NCBI GenBank assembly: GCA_041879295.1 | Contig: CP047152.1 | Location: 5,585,501 to 5,649,500, forward strand | Source: Pseudomonas putida | GTDB lineage: Bacteria; Pseudomonadota; Gammaproteobacteria; Pseudomonadales; Pseudomonadaceae | Length of the DNA stretch: 64,000 nt | Reading direction: 5' to 3' | Made by a program: the position numbers and the translations under genes | Part shown: in pieces, positions 48,682-56,717 of the stretch | Layout: each line of letters begins with the position of its first letter | Position numbering within the stretch: the stretch's first letter is position 1 | Notes under the pieces: model-generated | The model's database searches: none | Told to the model about the DNA's origin: nothing | What the model saw: the letters and a program-made list of their open reading frames with translations, nothing else

Positions 48682-49308
48682 TCATCGCGAGGCGAGCGCT
48701 GCGTAGCTGTTCATCAGGTTGCGGTAGTTGGGAATACGCTGCGACAGCAGGTTGCCCAGCCCTTCGATATCGTTGCGCCAGTCGCGGTGCAGTTCGCAGG
48801 CCACCGAGAACCAGTTCATCATCTGCGCACCCGCCTGGGTCATGCGCACCCAAGCCGCTTGCTGCACGGTTTCGTTGAAGGTACCCGAGGCATCGGTCAC
48901 CACGAACACTTCAAAGCCTTCCGCCAGCGCCGACAGGGTCGGGAAAGCCACGCACACATCGGTCACCACACCAGCGATGATCAGTTGCTTGCGGCCCGTG
49001 GCCTTGATTGCCTTGACGAAATCTTCGTTGTCCCAGGCGTTGATCTGGCCCGGACGGGCAATGTACGGCGCATCTGGAAACATTTCTTTCAGCTCGGGCA
49101 CCAACGGGCCATTCGGGCCTTGCTCGAAGCTGGTGGTGAGGATGGTCGGCAGGCCAAAGAACTTGGCCAGGTCGCCCAAAGCCAGCACGTTGTTCTTGAA
49201 TTCGTTGGGCGAAAAATCCTGCACCAGCGAGATCAGGCCAGTCTGGTGGTCGACCAGCAGCACCACGGCGTCGTCTTTGTTCAGGCGCTTGTAATCGGGT
49301 TGGCTCAT
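48682..49308 (-). CDS. YcaC-like isochorismatase-fold cysteine hydrolase (copy 1)
   Basis: 208 residues. D20 in VLLVDHQTGL and the nucleophilic cysteine in IIAGVVTDVCVAFP are the active-site residues of the isochorismatase-like fold; RPGQINAWDNEDFVKA and VVTDASGTFNE are typical YcaC stretches. It is the most diverged of three copies in the window (others at 54732 and 63119). Substrate unknown. The AraC-type gene upstream reads in the same direction with a 72-bp gap. Confidence 0.9.
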   Translation of the reverse strand: MSQPDYKRLNKDDAVVLLVDHQTGLISLVQDFSPNEFKNNVLALGDLAKFFGLPTILTTSFEQGPNGPLVPELKEMFPDAPYIARPGQINAWDNEDFVKAIKATGRKQLIIAGVVTDVCVAFPTLSALAEGFEVFVVTDASGTFNETVQQAAWVRMTQAGAQMMNWFSVACELHRDWRNDIEGLGNLLSQRIPNYRNLMNSYAALASR

Positions 49309-49380
49309 GGGGGTGACTCCTTGGGTTGGGATAACGGGCCGGCACTGTCCGCAGGGGTTATACCGGTGGATAGCTTCGGC

Positions 49381-49743
49381 TTAAGAAAGTACCTGCGCCT
49401 GCCGCCAGGCCTTGGGTGGCTGGCCGACCAGGCGGCTGAACGCGCGGGTGAAATGGGCCTGGTCACAAAAGCCGCATTCCAGGCTCACATGGGTGATAGG
49501 TGCCTCAGTGGCGAGCAAGCGCTTGGCCTTTTCCATGCGCGCCAGCAGGCGCCAGGCTTGCGGCGAAAGGCCGGTGTTGACTTTGAAAGCGCGGGAAAAA
49601 TGGCTGCGGGTAAGGTTGCATACCGCGGCGATCTCAATGATCGACAACGGGCTGTGCAACATCAGCTCCTTGGCCCGGCGCAGCCGCGCGGGCGTGAGTG
49701 CGCCGGGGGTTTGCAGCGGCGCTTCGGGCGTCCCAGGGTACAT
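49381..49743 (-). CDS. Short AraC-family regulator (DNA-binding domain only)
   Basis: 120 residues from MYPGTPEAPLQ (AGGAG eight bases upstream). Two HTH motifs: SIIEIAAVCNLTRSHFSRAF and the second HTH ending CGFCDQAHFTRAFSRLVG (about 85-110). There is no N-terminal sensor domain, so it resembles SoxS/MarA in layout. It precedes copy 1 of the hydrolase and may control it or the divergent GlxA-type gene. Confidence 0.85.
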   Translation of the reverse strand: MYPGTPEAPLQTPGALTPARLRRAKELMLHSPLSIIEIAAVCNLTRSHFSRAFKVNTGLSPQAWRLLARMEKAKRLLATEAPITHVSLECGFCDQAHFTRAFSRLVGQPPKAWRQAQVLS

Positions 49744-49923
49744 GGCGACTCTCCTGTTCAATGCAGAAAGTCTCGCCCCCGGCACATGACGAAGTCCTGA
49801 GCCAAACCTGAATTATTGTTAATTGTGCGCTGCTGGCCCTGAGCGTTTTGCCGATACCTTAAGATGCGTTTCGTATTCAGCTTTTGGCCGCTACCAGCGG
49901 CCGGCATTCAAGGCGAAAGAGGT

Positions 49924-50898
49924 ATGCAGGAAAAACCCGCCCACCGCACCGTGGCCATGGTGCTGTTCAACGATGTGCTACTGCTGGATGTCACCGGCCC
50001 CATGGATGCATTCGCCATCGCCAACCGATTCTTGCCAGCAGAACGGCAATATCGGCTGCTGACCTTGGCCGAGGGACAAGCGGTGGTACGCGGCTCATGC
50101 GGCCTTAAGGTAGTGGCAGACCGGCGCCTGGAAGACTTGCCGGAAGCCGTCGACCTGTTGCTGGTGCCCGGCGGCCCAGGAGCCTATGCCGTCGCATTGC
50201 CAGGGATCGAGCGCTGGCTACCCAAGGCCGTGCGCCAGGCCAAACGCTTCGGTGCCATCTGCACCGGAGTGTTCCTGCTGGGGCGGGCCGGGTTACTCAA
50301 TGGCTATCGCTGCACCACCCACTGGAATTACGTGGAGCGCCTGGCACAAGCGTTTCCCGAGGCCAAGGTGGAGACCGAGCAGATTTATGTGATGGACCGC
50401 TGCCTGATCACCTCGGGCGGTATCACTGCAGGGATCGACCTGGCACTGGCGGTGGTTGCCGAGGACCATGGCAAGGCGCTGGCCCTGGAAGTGGCCAAGG
50501 TGCTGCTGGTTGCCCGTCATCGTCAGGGCGGGCAGACACCTTACGGGCCGTTGCTGGCTGCGGTACCACGCGACGACTCGCCGATTGCCCGGGTGCAGGC
50601 CTATATAGTCGACCACATCGAGCAGGCGTTCACCGTGCAGAAAATGGCCGAACTGGTGGCCATGAGCGGGCGTAACTTTGCCCGGACGTTTCTGCGGGAG
50701 GTGGGAATGACGCCGCTGCAGTACCTGCAGAATGCGCGCATCGACCGCGCGCGCAAGCTGCTCGAAGGCAGCGACCTGCCGTTAAAGGTTGTGGCGGCGC
50801 AGTGCGGGTTTGGCAGCGACCGGCATTTGCGCAAGGTGTTCTGTGAGCGGATAGGCATGACGCCGGCGCAGTATCGCACGCAGTTTGGTGGGGGTTGA
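49924..50898 (+). CDS. GlxA-family transcriptional regulator (DJ-1/PfpI + AraC)
   Basis: 324 residues from MQEKPAHRTV; an ATG 60 bp upstream (49864) is possible and the start is unsure since GAGG is only one base from the ATG. Residues about 8-185 are a DJ-1/PfpI-like domain (LLVPGGPGAYAV, AICTGVFLLGRAGLLNG); residues about 225-320 are an AraC HTH with FTVQKMAELVAMSGRNFART and a second HTH ending QCGFGSDRHLRKVFCERIG. Family members regulate amino-acid or choline/betaine catabolism. Target unknown. Confidence 0.9.
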   Translation: MQEKPAHRTVAMVLFNDVLLLDVTGPMDAFAIANRFLPAERQYRLLTLAEGQAVVRGSCGLKVVADRRLEDLPEAVDLLLVPGGPGAYAVALPGIERWLPKAVRQAKRFGAICTGVFLLGRAGLLNGYRCTTHWNYVERLAQAFPEAKVETEQIYVMDRCLITSGGITAGIDLALAVVAEDHGKALALEVAKVLLVARHRQGGQTPYGPLLAAVPRDDSPIARVQAYIVDHIEQAFTVQKMAELVAMSGRNFARTFLREVGMTPLQYLQNARIDRARKLLEGSDLPLKVVAAQCGFGSDRHLRKVFCERIGMTPAQYRTQFGGG

Positions 50899-51052
50899 GC
50901 GCGGGCCACTCACACAACTGACCACAGCCACCGTCTCTTTTTTCAGGACAATGTTTCTTCCCGACATCAGATTGTCTAATGCCACCCCAGCCTCCAGAAT
51001 CGTCGGCCAACCTGTAATAACGCTGCCCCGGCAGCTCATGGAGTACGAGCCA

Positions 51053-52840
51053 ATGCCACACGAAGGCAGCCTTCTGCAAACTGCGGTGATCTTCCTGCTT
51101 GCCGCCGTCCTCGCCGTCCCCCTGGCCAAGCGCTTGCAACTGGGTGCCATGCTCGGCTACCTGCTCGCCGGTGTGGTCATCGGCCCGCAAGCACTTGGCC
51201 TGGTCCACGACACAGAAAGGGTGGCGCACATTTCCGAACTGGGCGTGGTCTTGCTGCTGTTCATCATCGGCCTGGAGCTGTCGCCCAAACGCTTGTGGCT
51301 GATGCGCAAGTCGGTGTTTGGTGTCGGCACTGCCCAAGTGTTGCTGACCGGCGCGGTTATCGGCGCCATCGCCCTGTTCGGCTTCAGCCAGACGCTGCCC
51401 GCGGCCATCGTGCTCGGTCTGGGCCTGGCGCTTTCGTCCACCGCCCTTGGCCTGCAGAGCCTGGCCGAGAACAAACAACTCAATGCCCCGCACGGCCGTC
51501 TGGCGTTCGCCATCCTGTTGTTCCAGGACATCGCCGCGATCCCGCTGATCGCCTTGGTACCACTGCTGGCCGCCACTGGCCCGGACACCAGCAGTGGCGA
51601 CAGCCTGGAGAATGGCCTGAAGGTATTCGCCAGCATCGCCGTGGTCATCATCGGCGGCCGCTACCTGTTGCGCCCGGTGTTCCGCACCGTGGCTCGCACC
51701 GGCCTGCCGGAAGTGTCCACTGCCACTGCCCTGCTGGTGGTGATCGGCACCGCCTGGCTGATGGAACAAGCCGGTATTTCCATGGCCCTGGGCGCCTTCC
51801 TCGCCGGCCTGCTGCTGGCAGACTCGGAATACCGCCACGAGCTGGAATCACAGATCGAACCCTTCAAGGGCCTGCTGCTGGGGCTGTTCTTCATCAGCGT
51901 CGGGATGGGTGCAAACCTGCACCTGCTGCTGGAGATGCCGCTGGTGGTGCTGGGCCTGACCCTGTTGCTGGTGGCCGTGAAGCTCGTGCTGCTGGTCGGC
52001 ACCGGTCGCCTGGCCGGCGGCCTGAGCGGCGCCAGCGCGCTGCAACTGGGCATGGTGCTGGCCGCTGGCGGCGAGTTTGCCTTTGTGGTGTTCAAGCTGG
52101 GCAAGGACCAGGGCCTGTTCGATACCCAGACCTACGACCTGCTGCTGATGACCATTACCCTGTCGATGGCCATCACCCCACTGCTCATGATTGGCTGCGC
52201 CCGTGCCCTCAAACGCGCGCAGCCAGTGCGTGAAGTGCCCGACCATTACAAGGCCATCGACGCCGGCACGCCGCGGGTGGTAATCGCCGGCATGGGCCGC
52301 ATGGGCCAGATCGTCGCGCGTATCCTGCGGGCACAGAAGATCCCGTTCGTTGCTCTGGAAACCTCGGTGGATGCCATCGAGATGACCCGTATGTTCGAAC
52401 AGGTGCCGGTGTTCTACGGTAACCCGCTGCGCCCCGAAGTACTGCATGCGGCCAAGGTGGGTGAGGCGGAGTACTTCATCATCACCATCGATGACCCGGA
52501 GGCCGCCATTCGTAGCGCTGAACGGGTGAAACGCCTGTACCCGCACCTGAAAGTGCTGGCCCGCGCGCGTAACCGCCAGCACGTGCACAAACTGGCGGAT
52601 GTGGGCGCCGAGCCGATTCGCGAGACATACCACTCCAGCCTGGAAATGGCCCGCCGGGCACTGGTGGGGTTGGGCCTGAGCGATGAACAGGCGGCGGACC
52701 GCATTGCACGGTTTACCCAGCATGACGAAGAGGTGCTGGAGGCCCAGGGGCAGGTACGTGATGACCGGGCCAAGGTGATGCAGACGGGCAAGGAGGCGCG
52801 GGTGGAGCTGGAACGGTTGTTTGAATCGGATGCGGGTTGA
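51053..52840 (+). CDS. kefB: KefB-type monovalent cation:proton antiporter
   Basis: 595 residues from MPHEGSLLQTAVIF; the frame is open further upstream but this is the family start. Twelve or so membrane helices of the CPA2 fold (FIIGLELSPKRLW, LFQDIAAIPLIALVP, GAFLAGLLLADS) are followed by a cytosolic RCK_N domain with the Rossmann loop VVIAGMGRMGQIVARIL (about residues 405-421). Such systems release potassium with proton entry in response to glutathione adducts of electrophiles. No KefF/KefG-like gene is adjacent. Confidence 0.93.
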   Translation: MPHEGSLLQTAVIFLLAAVLAVPLAKRLQLGAMLGYLLAGVVIGPQALGLVHDTERVAHISELGVVLLLFIIGLELSPKRLWLMRKSVFGVGTAQVLLTGAVIGAIALFGFSQTLPAAIVLGLGLALSSTALGLQSLAENKQLNAPHGRLAFAILLFQDIAAIPLIALVPLLAATGPDTSSGDSLENGLKVFASIAVVIIGGRYLLRPVFRTVARTGLPEVSTATALLVVIGTAWLMEQAGISMALGAFLAGLLLADSEYRHELESQIEPFKGLLLGLFFISVGMGANLHLLLEMPLVVLGLTLLLVAVKLVLLVGTGRLAGGLSGASALQLGMVLAAGGEFAFVVFKLGKDQGLFDTQTYDLLLMTITLSMAITPLLMIGCARALKRAQPVREVPDHYKAIDAGTPRVVIAGMGRMGQIVARILRAQKIPFVALETSVDAIEMTRMFEQVPVFYGNPLRPEVLHAAKVGEAEYFIITIDDPEAAIRSAERVKRLYPHLKVLARARNRQHVHKLADVGAEPIRETYHSSLEMARRALVGLGLSDEQAADRIARFTQHDEEVLEAQGQVRDDRAKVMQTGKEARVELERLFESDAG

Positions 52841-52851
52841 GGCCTTTTGGC

Positions 52852-53845
52852 GCATGCCTTGAGGGTTGTAGTGCCTGTGAGATCGAGCGCCGCCCGCGCG
52901 GCGCATCGCGAGCAAGCTCGCTCCTACATCTGTTTCGGGCCAGTATCGCCTGTGCCTGCGCGCGCGACCGCCCTGTTTGTCCCCCACGATATCGAGGTGA
53001 GCGCCAAGGGGACGTGCGCGTCTGCCCCAGGAATAATTGGCCCGAAACAAATGTAGGGGCGAGCATGCCTTGAGGGTTGTAGTGCCTGTGAGATCGAGGT
53101 GAGCGCCAAGGGGACGTGCGCGTCTGCCCCAGGAATAATTGGCCCGAAACAAATGTAGGGGCGAGCATGCCTTGAGGGTTGTAGTGCCTGTGAGATCGAG
53201 CGCCGCCCGCGCGGCGCATCGCGAGCAAGCTCGCTCCTACATCTGTTTCGGGCCAGTATCGCCTGTGCCTGCGCGCGCGACCGCCCTGTTTGTCCCCCAC
53301 GATATCGAGGTGAGCGCCAAGGGGACGTGCGCGTCTGCCCCAGGAATAATTGGCCCGAAACAAATGTAGGAGCGAGCATGCCTTGAGGGTTGTAGTGCCT
53401 GTGAGATCGAGCGCCGCCCGCGCGGCGCATCGCGAGCAAGCTCGCTCCTACATCTGTTTCGGGCCAGTATCGCCTGTGCCTGCGCGCGCGACCGCCCTGT
53501 TTGTCCCCCACGATATCGAGGTGAGCGCCAAGGGGACGCGCGCGTCTGCCCCAGGAATAATTGGCCCGAAACAAATGTAGGAGCGAGCTTGCCTTGAGGG
53601 TTGTAGTGCCTGTGAGATCGAGCGCCGCCCGCGCGGCGCATCGCGAGCAAGCTCGCTCCTACATCTGTTTCGGGCCAGTATCGCCTGTGCCTGCGCGCGC
53701 GACCGCCCTGTTTGTCCCCCACGATATCGAGGTGAGCGCCAAGGGGACGCGCGCGTCTGCCCCAGGAATAATTGGCCCGAAACAAATGTAGGAGCGAGCT
53801 TGCTCGCGATGCGCCGCGCGGGCGGCGCTCGATCTCATGGGCGCC
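52852..53845. repeat. 211-bp tandem repeat array with nested REP-like palindromes
   Basis: Units start at GCATGCC or GCTTGCC at 52852, 53063, 53165, 53376, 53587 and end with a partial copy at 53798. Spacing is 211 bp except the second (102 bp), which lost 109 bp between two ATCGAG hexamers. Each full unit has a forward palindrome (CGCCGCCCGCGCGGCG, AGCAAGCTCGCTCCTACA), a 17-bp inverted repeat (TACATCTGTTTCGGGCC and its near complement) around a spacer of about 100 bp, and a truncated reverse palindrome. The last copy is complete. Open frames in this array are artefacts; 211 is not a multiple of three. Confidence 0.95.
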
Positions 53846-54064
53846 AAAAAACTATCGCCAGGCACCTGGAAGCCATCCTGCAATTTCCTGACGATCACCT
53901 CGCCGCCATGACGCGAACTCACAAAAACCATCACAAATCGCCTAATTATCAGCTGGGTCCTACTTCCCCGCGAACCATTTCCTACGTTCACGCCAATCCC
54001 AAGGAATTATCCTACACACCGTGTCGACGCCCGTCTGATTGTCCAGGGAAGGCCTGCTCTCTAG
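53846..54064. other. Unannotated gap after the array
   Basis: About 220 bp without a supported gene. It probably holds the promoter of the downstream structured leader; I cannot assign -35/-10 boxes with confidence. Confidence 0.4.
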
Positions 54065-54066
54065 GC

Positions 54067-54255
54067 TAACCGGGTCGCTGTCGGTTCAGCGATCGGGTGT
54101 GGAAACCCGGATGTGATGAAGGGCTGCCGTTATGGCAGTTGTGCGCGTGAGGCCGTTTGGCCTACCGGCTTGCCTTCTCCCCGGTTTTCCACCCCGCGCA
54201 CAACTGCCGCCTTCTGCGTGGAAACGGGTGGTTGCAGTTCAATCCTGGAGAAGGA
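54067..54255 (+). promoter_or_regulatory. Structured leader RNA of the DUF6124-type gene
   Basis: About 190 nt with dense secondary structure. CCGGGT/ACCCGG closes a hairpin pair (TCGCTG/CAGCGA at 54075-54092). CTGCC/GGCAG (54124-54138) forms a 5-bp hairpin. A 14-bp perfect stem GGCAGTTGTGCGCG (54134-54147) pairs with 54195-54208, enclosing GGCC-GTTT-GGCC. The GGCAG at 54134-54138 belongs to both stems, so they exclude each other. GTGGAAAC occurs twice (about 54098 and 54217). No coding potential seen. Ligand or partner unknown. Confidence 0.6.
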
Positions 54256-54261
54256 ATTGCC

Positions 54262-54555
54262 ATGAAAAGAATCGTCCCCGATCCACCCCTCCCCAACACC
54301 ACACAACGCTCTTTCAGCCGCTGCGATGCCGGCCATCTCCCATTGTTCACCGTAAACCCAGGCGTTTCCGCCCACGATGCCCTGGTGCATGTCGCCCAAT
54401 ACCTGCGCGGCGCCTACGACTGTGGCTACAAAGCCTTGGAACATCTGGATGACACAGGCAAGAGCCTGTTCTGGAGCAACCTGAACGCACTCGAAATGGC
54501 AGAAGGTTTGGTTGAGGCGTTGCTGGATGGGATTGAGTCACAGCCCATGAATTGA
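54262..54555 (+). CDS. DUF6124 (DUF3077-like) small protein
   Basis: 97 residues from MKRIVPDPPLPNT; GGAGAAGGAA precedes the ATG. The central region FTVNPGVSAHDALVHVAQYL and the helix GKSLFWSNLNALEMAEGLVE match the Pseudomonas-specific family DUF6124, formerly DUF3077. No signal or membrane segment. Function unknown; often multicopy in a genome. It lies behind the structured leader. Confidence 0.82.
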   Translation: MKRIVPDPPLPNTTQRSFSRCDAGHLPLFTVNPGVSAHDALVHVAQYLRGAYDCGYKALEHLDDTGKSLFWSNLNALEMAEGLVEALLDGIESQPMN

Positions 54556-54665
54556 GTCGCCTGTACCGGCCCTTTCGCGGGCATGCCCGCTCCCACAGGT
54601 ACTGCACTGGCGTTGAATCTTGCGCGATCCCTGTGGGAGCGGGCTTGCCCGCGAAAAGGCCGGTA
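54556..54665. repeat. REP inverted pair
   Basis: CCCTTTCGCGGGCATGCCCG and GTGGGAGCGGGCTTGCCCGC, flanked by complementary TACCGGCC/GGCCGGTA arms. Confidence 0.85.
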
Positions 54666-54672
54666 CAGCAAA

Positions 54673-54710
54673 CAAAAAAGGCCGGCTCCCTATAGAGAGA
54701 GCCGGCCTTT
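54673..54710 (-). terminator. Terminator of isochorismatase-fold gene copy 2
   Basis: GGCCGGCTC/GAGCCGGCC stem (54680-54707) with an A-run at 54673-54679, i.e. a T-run on the minus strand. Confidence 0.85.
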
Positions 54711-54731
54711 GTGCGCGTTGCTGATGGTTGA

Positions 54732-55361
54732 TTACTTACCCGCAGTCAGCGCGTTATAGCTGGTCATCAGGTTGCGATAATCCGGAATGTGGTTGGAGCA
54801 TAGTGCAGCCAGCCCTTCGACATCGTTGCGCCAGTCGCGGTGCAGCTCGCAGGCCACGCCGAACCAGGTCATCAGTTGGGCACCCGCCTGGCTCATGCGG
54901 TCATGCGCGGCATCACGGGTCATTTCATTGAAGGTGCCGGAAGCATCGGTCACCACGAACACGTCAAAGTCTTCCTCCAAGGCCGACAGCGCCGGGAACG
55001 CCACGCAAACCTCGGTCACAACACCTGCAATGATCAGCTGCTTCTTGCCGGTCGCCTTCACCGCCTTGACGAAATCCTCGTTGTCCCAGGCGTTGATCTG
55101 GCCAGGGCGGGCAATGTACGGCGCATCCGGGAACAGGGCTTTCAGTTCCGGCACCAATGGGCCGTTGGGGCCTTGCTCGAAGCTGGTGGTGAGGATGGTC
55201 GGCAGGTTGAAGAACTTGGCCAGGTCAGCCAGCGCCAGCACGTTGTTCTTGAACTTGTCCGGCTCGATATCGCGCACCAGGGACAGCAGGCCAGCCTGGT
55301 GGTCGACCAGCAGTACGGCAGCGTCGTCTTTGTTCAGGCGGTTGTAGGTGAATTTGCTCAT
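54732..55361 (-). CDS. YcaC-like isochorismatase-fold cysteine hydrolase (copy 2)
   Basis: 209 residues. D20 and C119 (GVVTEVCVAFPALSA) are the active-site Asp and nucleophile. It differs from copy 3 (63119) at only a few positions and more from copy 1. The upstream 120 bp are also conserved with copy 3, including the probable operator. It is divergent from a LysR-type gene, the usual arrangement of a regulator and its target. Substrate unknown; related enzymes act on amides or hydroxamic-type compounds. Confidence 0.92.
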   Translation of the reverse strand: MSKFTYNRLNKDDAAVLLVDHQAGLLSLVRDIEPDKFKNNVLALADLAKFFNLPTILTTSFEQGPNGPLVPELKALFPDAPYIARPGQINAWDNEDFVKAVKATGKKQLIIAGVVTEVCVAFPALSALEEDFDVFVVTDASGTFNEMTRDAAHDRMSQAGAQLMTWFGVACELHRDWRNDVEGLAALCSNHIPDYRNLMTSYNALTAGK

Positions 55362-55474
55362 GGTCTGTGCTCCTAAGGGTTATGAATTTTTCAGCAATCC
55401 GGGGTGTTTCGCGTTGATGGGCACAGATTAAAATCATCACCTTTGCGGCGGTAGTTAGCAGAATCTGGCTTTAG

Positions 55475-55492
55475 CGTTCTGATTTAGGAACG
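55475..55492. promoter_or_regulatory. Probable LysR operator upstream of hydrolase copy 2
   Basis: CGTTC-N8-GAACG dyad in the divergent gap between copy 2 and the LysR gene. The same dyad with conserved flanks (TTTAGCGTTCTG) recurs at 63858-63875. Confidence 0.6.
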
Positions 55493-55535
55493 ATGGATTT
55501 GTAAGGGCTGTGCTGGCCTCGGGCCTGTGGTGTCC

Positions 55536-55575
55536 TGTAGGAGCGGCTTTAGCCGCGAAGAGGCCGGCAAAGGCA
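55536..55575. repeat. REP element
   Basis: CTGTAGGAGCGGCTTTAGCC then GCGAAGAGGCCGG, between the operator and the LysR start. Confidence 0.8.
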
Positions 55576-55598
55576 ACCAAATACCCGGAGACCGATCA

Positions 55599-56510
55599 TT
55601 GGAAGACCTCAACTCCCTCTACTACTTCACCCAGGTCGTCGAACATGGCGGCTTCGCCCCGGCCGGGCGGGCGCTGGACATGCCCAAGTCAAAGCTCAGC
55701 CGGCGAATCGCCGACCTTGAAGACCGTCTGGGCGTGCGGCTGCTGAACCGCACCAGCCGGCACTGCTCGCTGACCGAGATCGGCCAGGCCTACTACAACC
55801 GTTGCCTGGCCATGCGCGTGGAGGCCGAGGGCGCGGCGGAAATCATCGAGCGCAACCGCAGCGAACCGCGCGGCCTGGTGCGCATCAGCTGCCCGACCAC
55901 CCTGCTCAACTCCTGGGTCGGGCCGATGCTGACCCGCTACATGCTCAAGTACCCGCAGGTGGAGCTGTTCATCGAAAGTACCAACCGCCGTGTCGACCTG
56001 CTGCATGAGGGCTTCGACATCGCCCTGCGGGTGCGCTTTCCGCCGCTGGAGAACACTGACATGGTGATGAAGGTGCTGAGTAACAGCACCCAGTGCCTGG
56101 TTGGCCAACCTCAATATCTGGCACAACTGCCCAACGGGTTTGACCCGCAGCTGCTGGGCACACTACCCAGCGTGCATTGGGGCAGTGCCCAACGCGAGTA
56201 CCAGTGGGAACTGTTCCAGGGTGAGGACAACAGCCGCAGCATCGTCATCCCGCATACACCACGCATGGTGACTGACGACCTGTTTGCCCTGCGCCATTTC
56301 GTGGTGGCCGGAGTGGGGATCGCCCACTTGCCGCGGGTGGCGGTGCGTGAGGATCTGGCGGCGGGACGTCTGGTTGAGCTGATTCCGGACTGGCACCCGC
56401 GTTGCGGTATCGTGCATGCGATCTTCCCATCGCGACGTGGGTTGCTGCCTTCGGTGCGAGCGCTGATCGATCATCTGGCTGAGGAGTTCGCCATCAGCGA
56501 CATGGCTTGA
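55599..56510 (+). CDS. LysR-type transcriptional regulator
   Basis: 303 residues from a TTG start at 55599, with GGAG nine bases upstream; an ATG 72 bp further upstream lies inside the REP. The N-terminal winged helix reads LNSLYYFTQVVEHGGFAPAG and MPKSKLSRRIADLEDRLGV; the effector domain (about 90-290) is of the periplasmic-binding type. It probably controls the divergent hydrolase copy 2, and by the shared dyad perhaps copy 3. Confidence 0.9.
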   Translation: MEDLNSLYYFTQVVEHGGFAPAGRALDMPKSKLSRRIADLEDRLGVRLLNRTSRHCSLTEIGQAYYNRCLAMRVEAEGAAEIIERNRSEPRGLVRISCPTTLLNSWVGPMLTRYMLKYPQVELFIESTNRRVDLLHEGFDIALRVRFPPLENTDMVMKVLSNSTQCLVGQPQYLAQLPNGFDPQLLGTLPSVHWGSAQREYQWELFQGEDNSRSIVIPHTPRMVTDDLFALRHFVVAGVGIAHLPRVAVREDLAAGRLVELIPDWHPRCGIVHAIFPSRRGLLPSVRALIDHLAEEFAISDMA

Positions 56511-56524
56511 GTGCCTGACTGGCT

Positions 56525-56635
56525 GAGCCGGCCTCTTCGCGGGCATGCCCGCTCCCACAGGTATTGCACAAGGCTCGGGGCCGGTGGTGGCCCTGTAGGA
56601 GCGGCTTTAGCCGCGAAAGGGCCGGTACAGGCAAT
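56525..56635. repeat. REP elements
   Basis: CCTCTTCGCGGGCATGCCCG and GTAGGAGCGGCTTTAGCCGC in opposite orientation between the LysR and porin genes. Confidence 0.82.
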
Positions 56636-56717
56636 GCAAATCCCCACCCAGCACACCCTTACAAGACCTTGGGTCTACTCTTCTTCCACACTCCCGGATC
56701 ATCCCCCGGAGCCCCTC

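Noticed and set aside
52924..53785. Several repeat-containing frames with an MFRANYSWGRR start
   Set aside because: They arise because the 211-bp array stays open in many frames; the period is not a multiple of three and there is no conserved protein pattern.
52852..53845. Possible CRISPR array
   Set aside because: The 211-bp period and near-identical whole units with no unique spacers are unlike CRISPR, and no cas genes are near.
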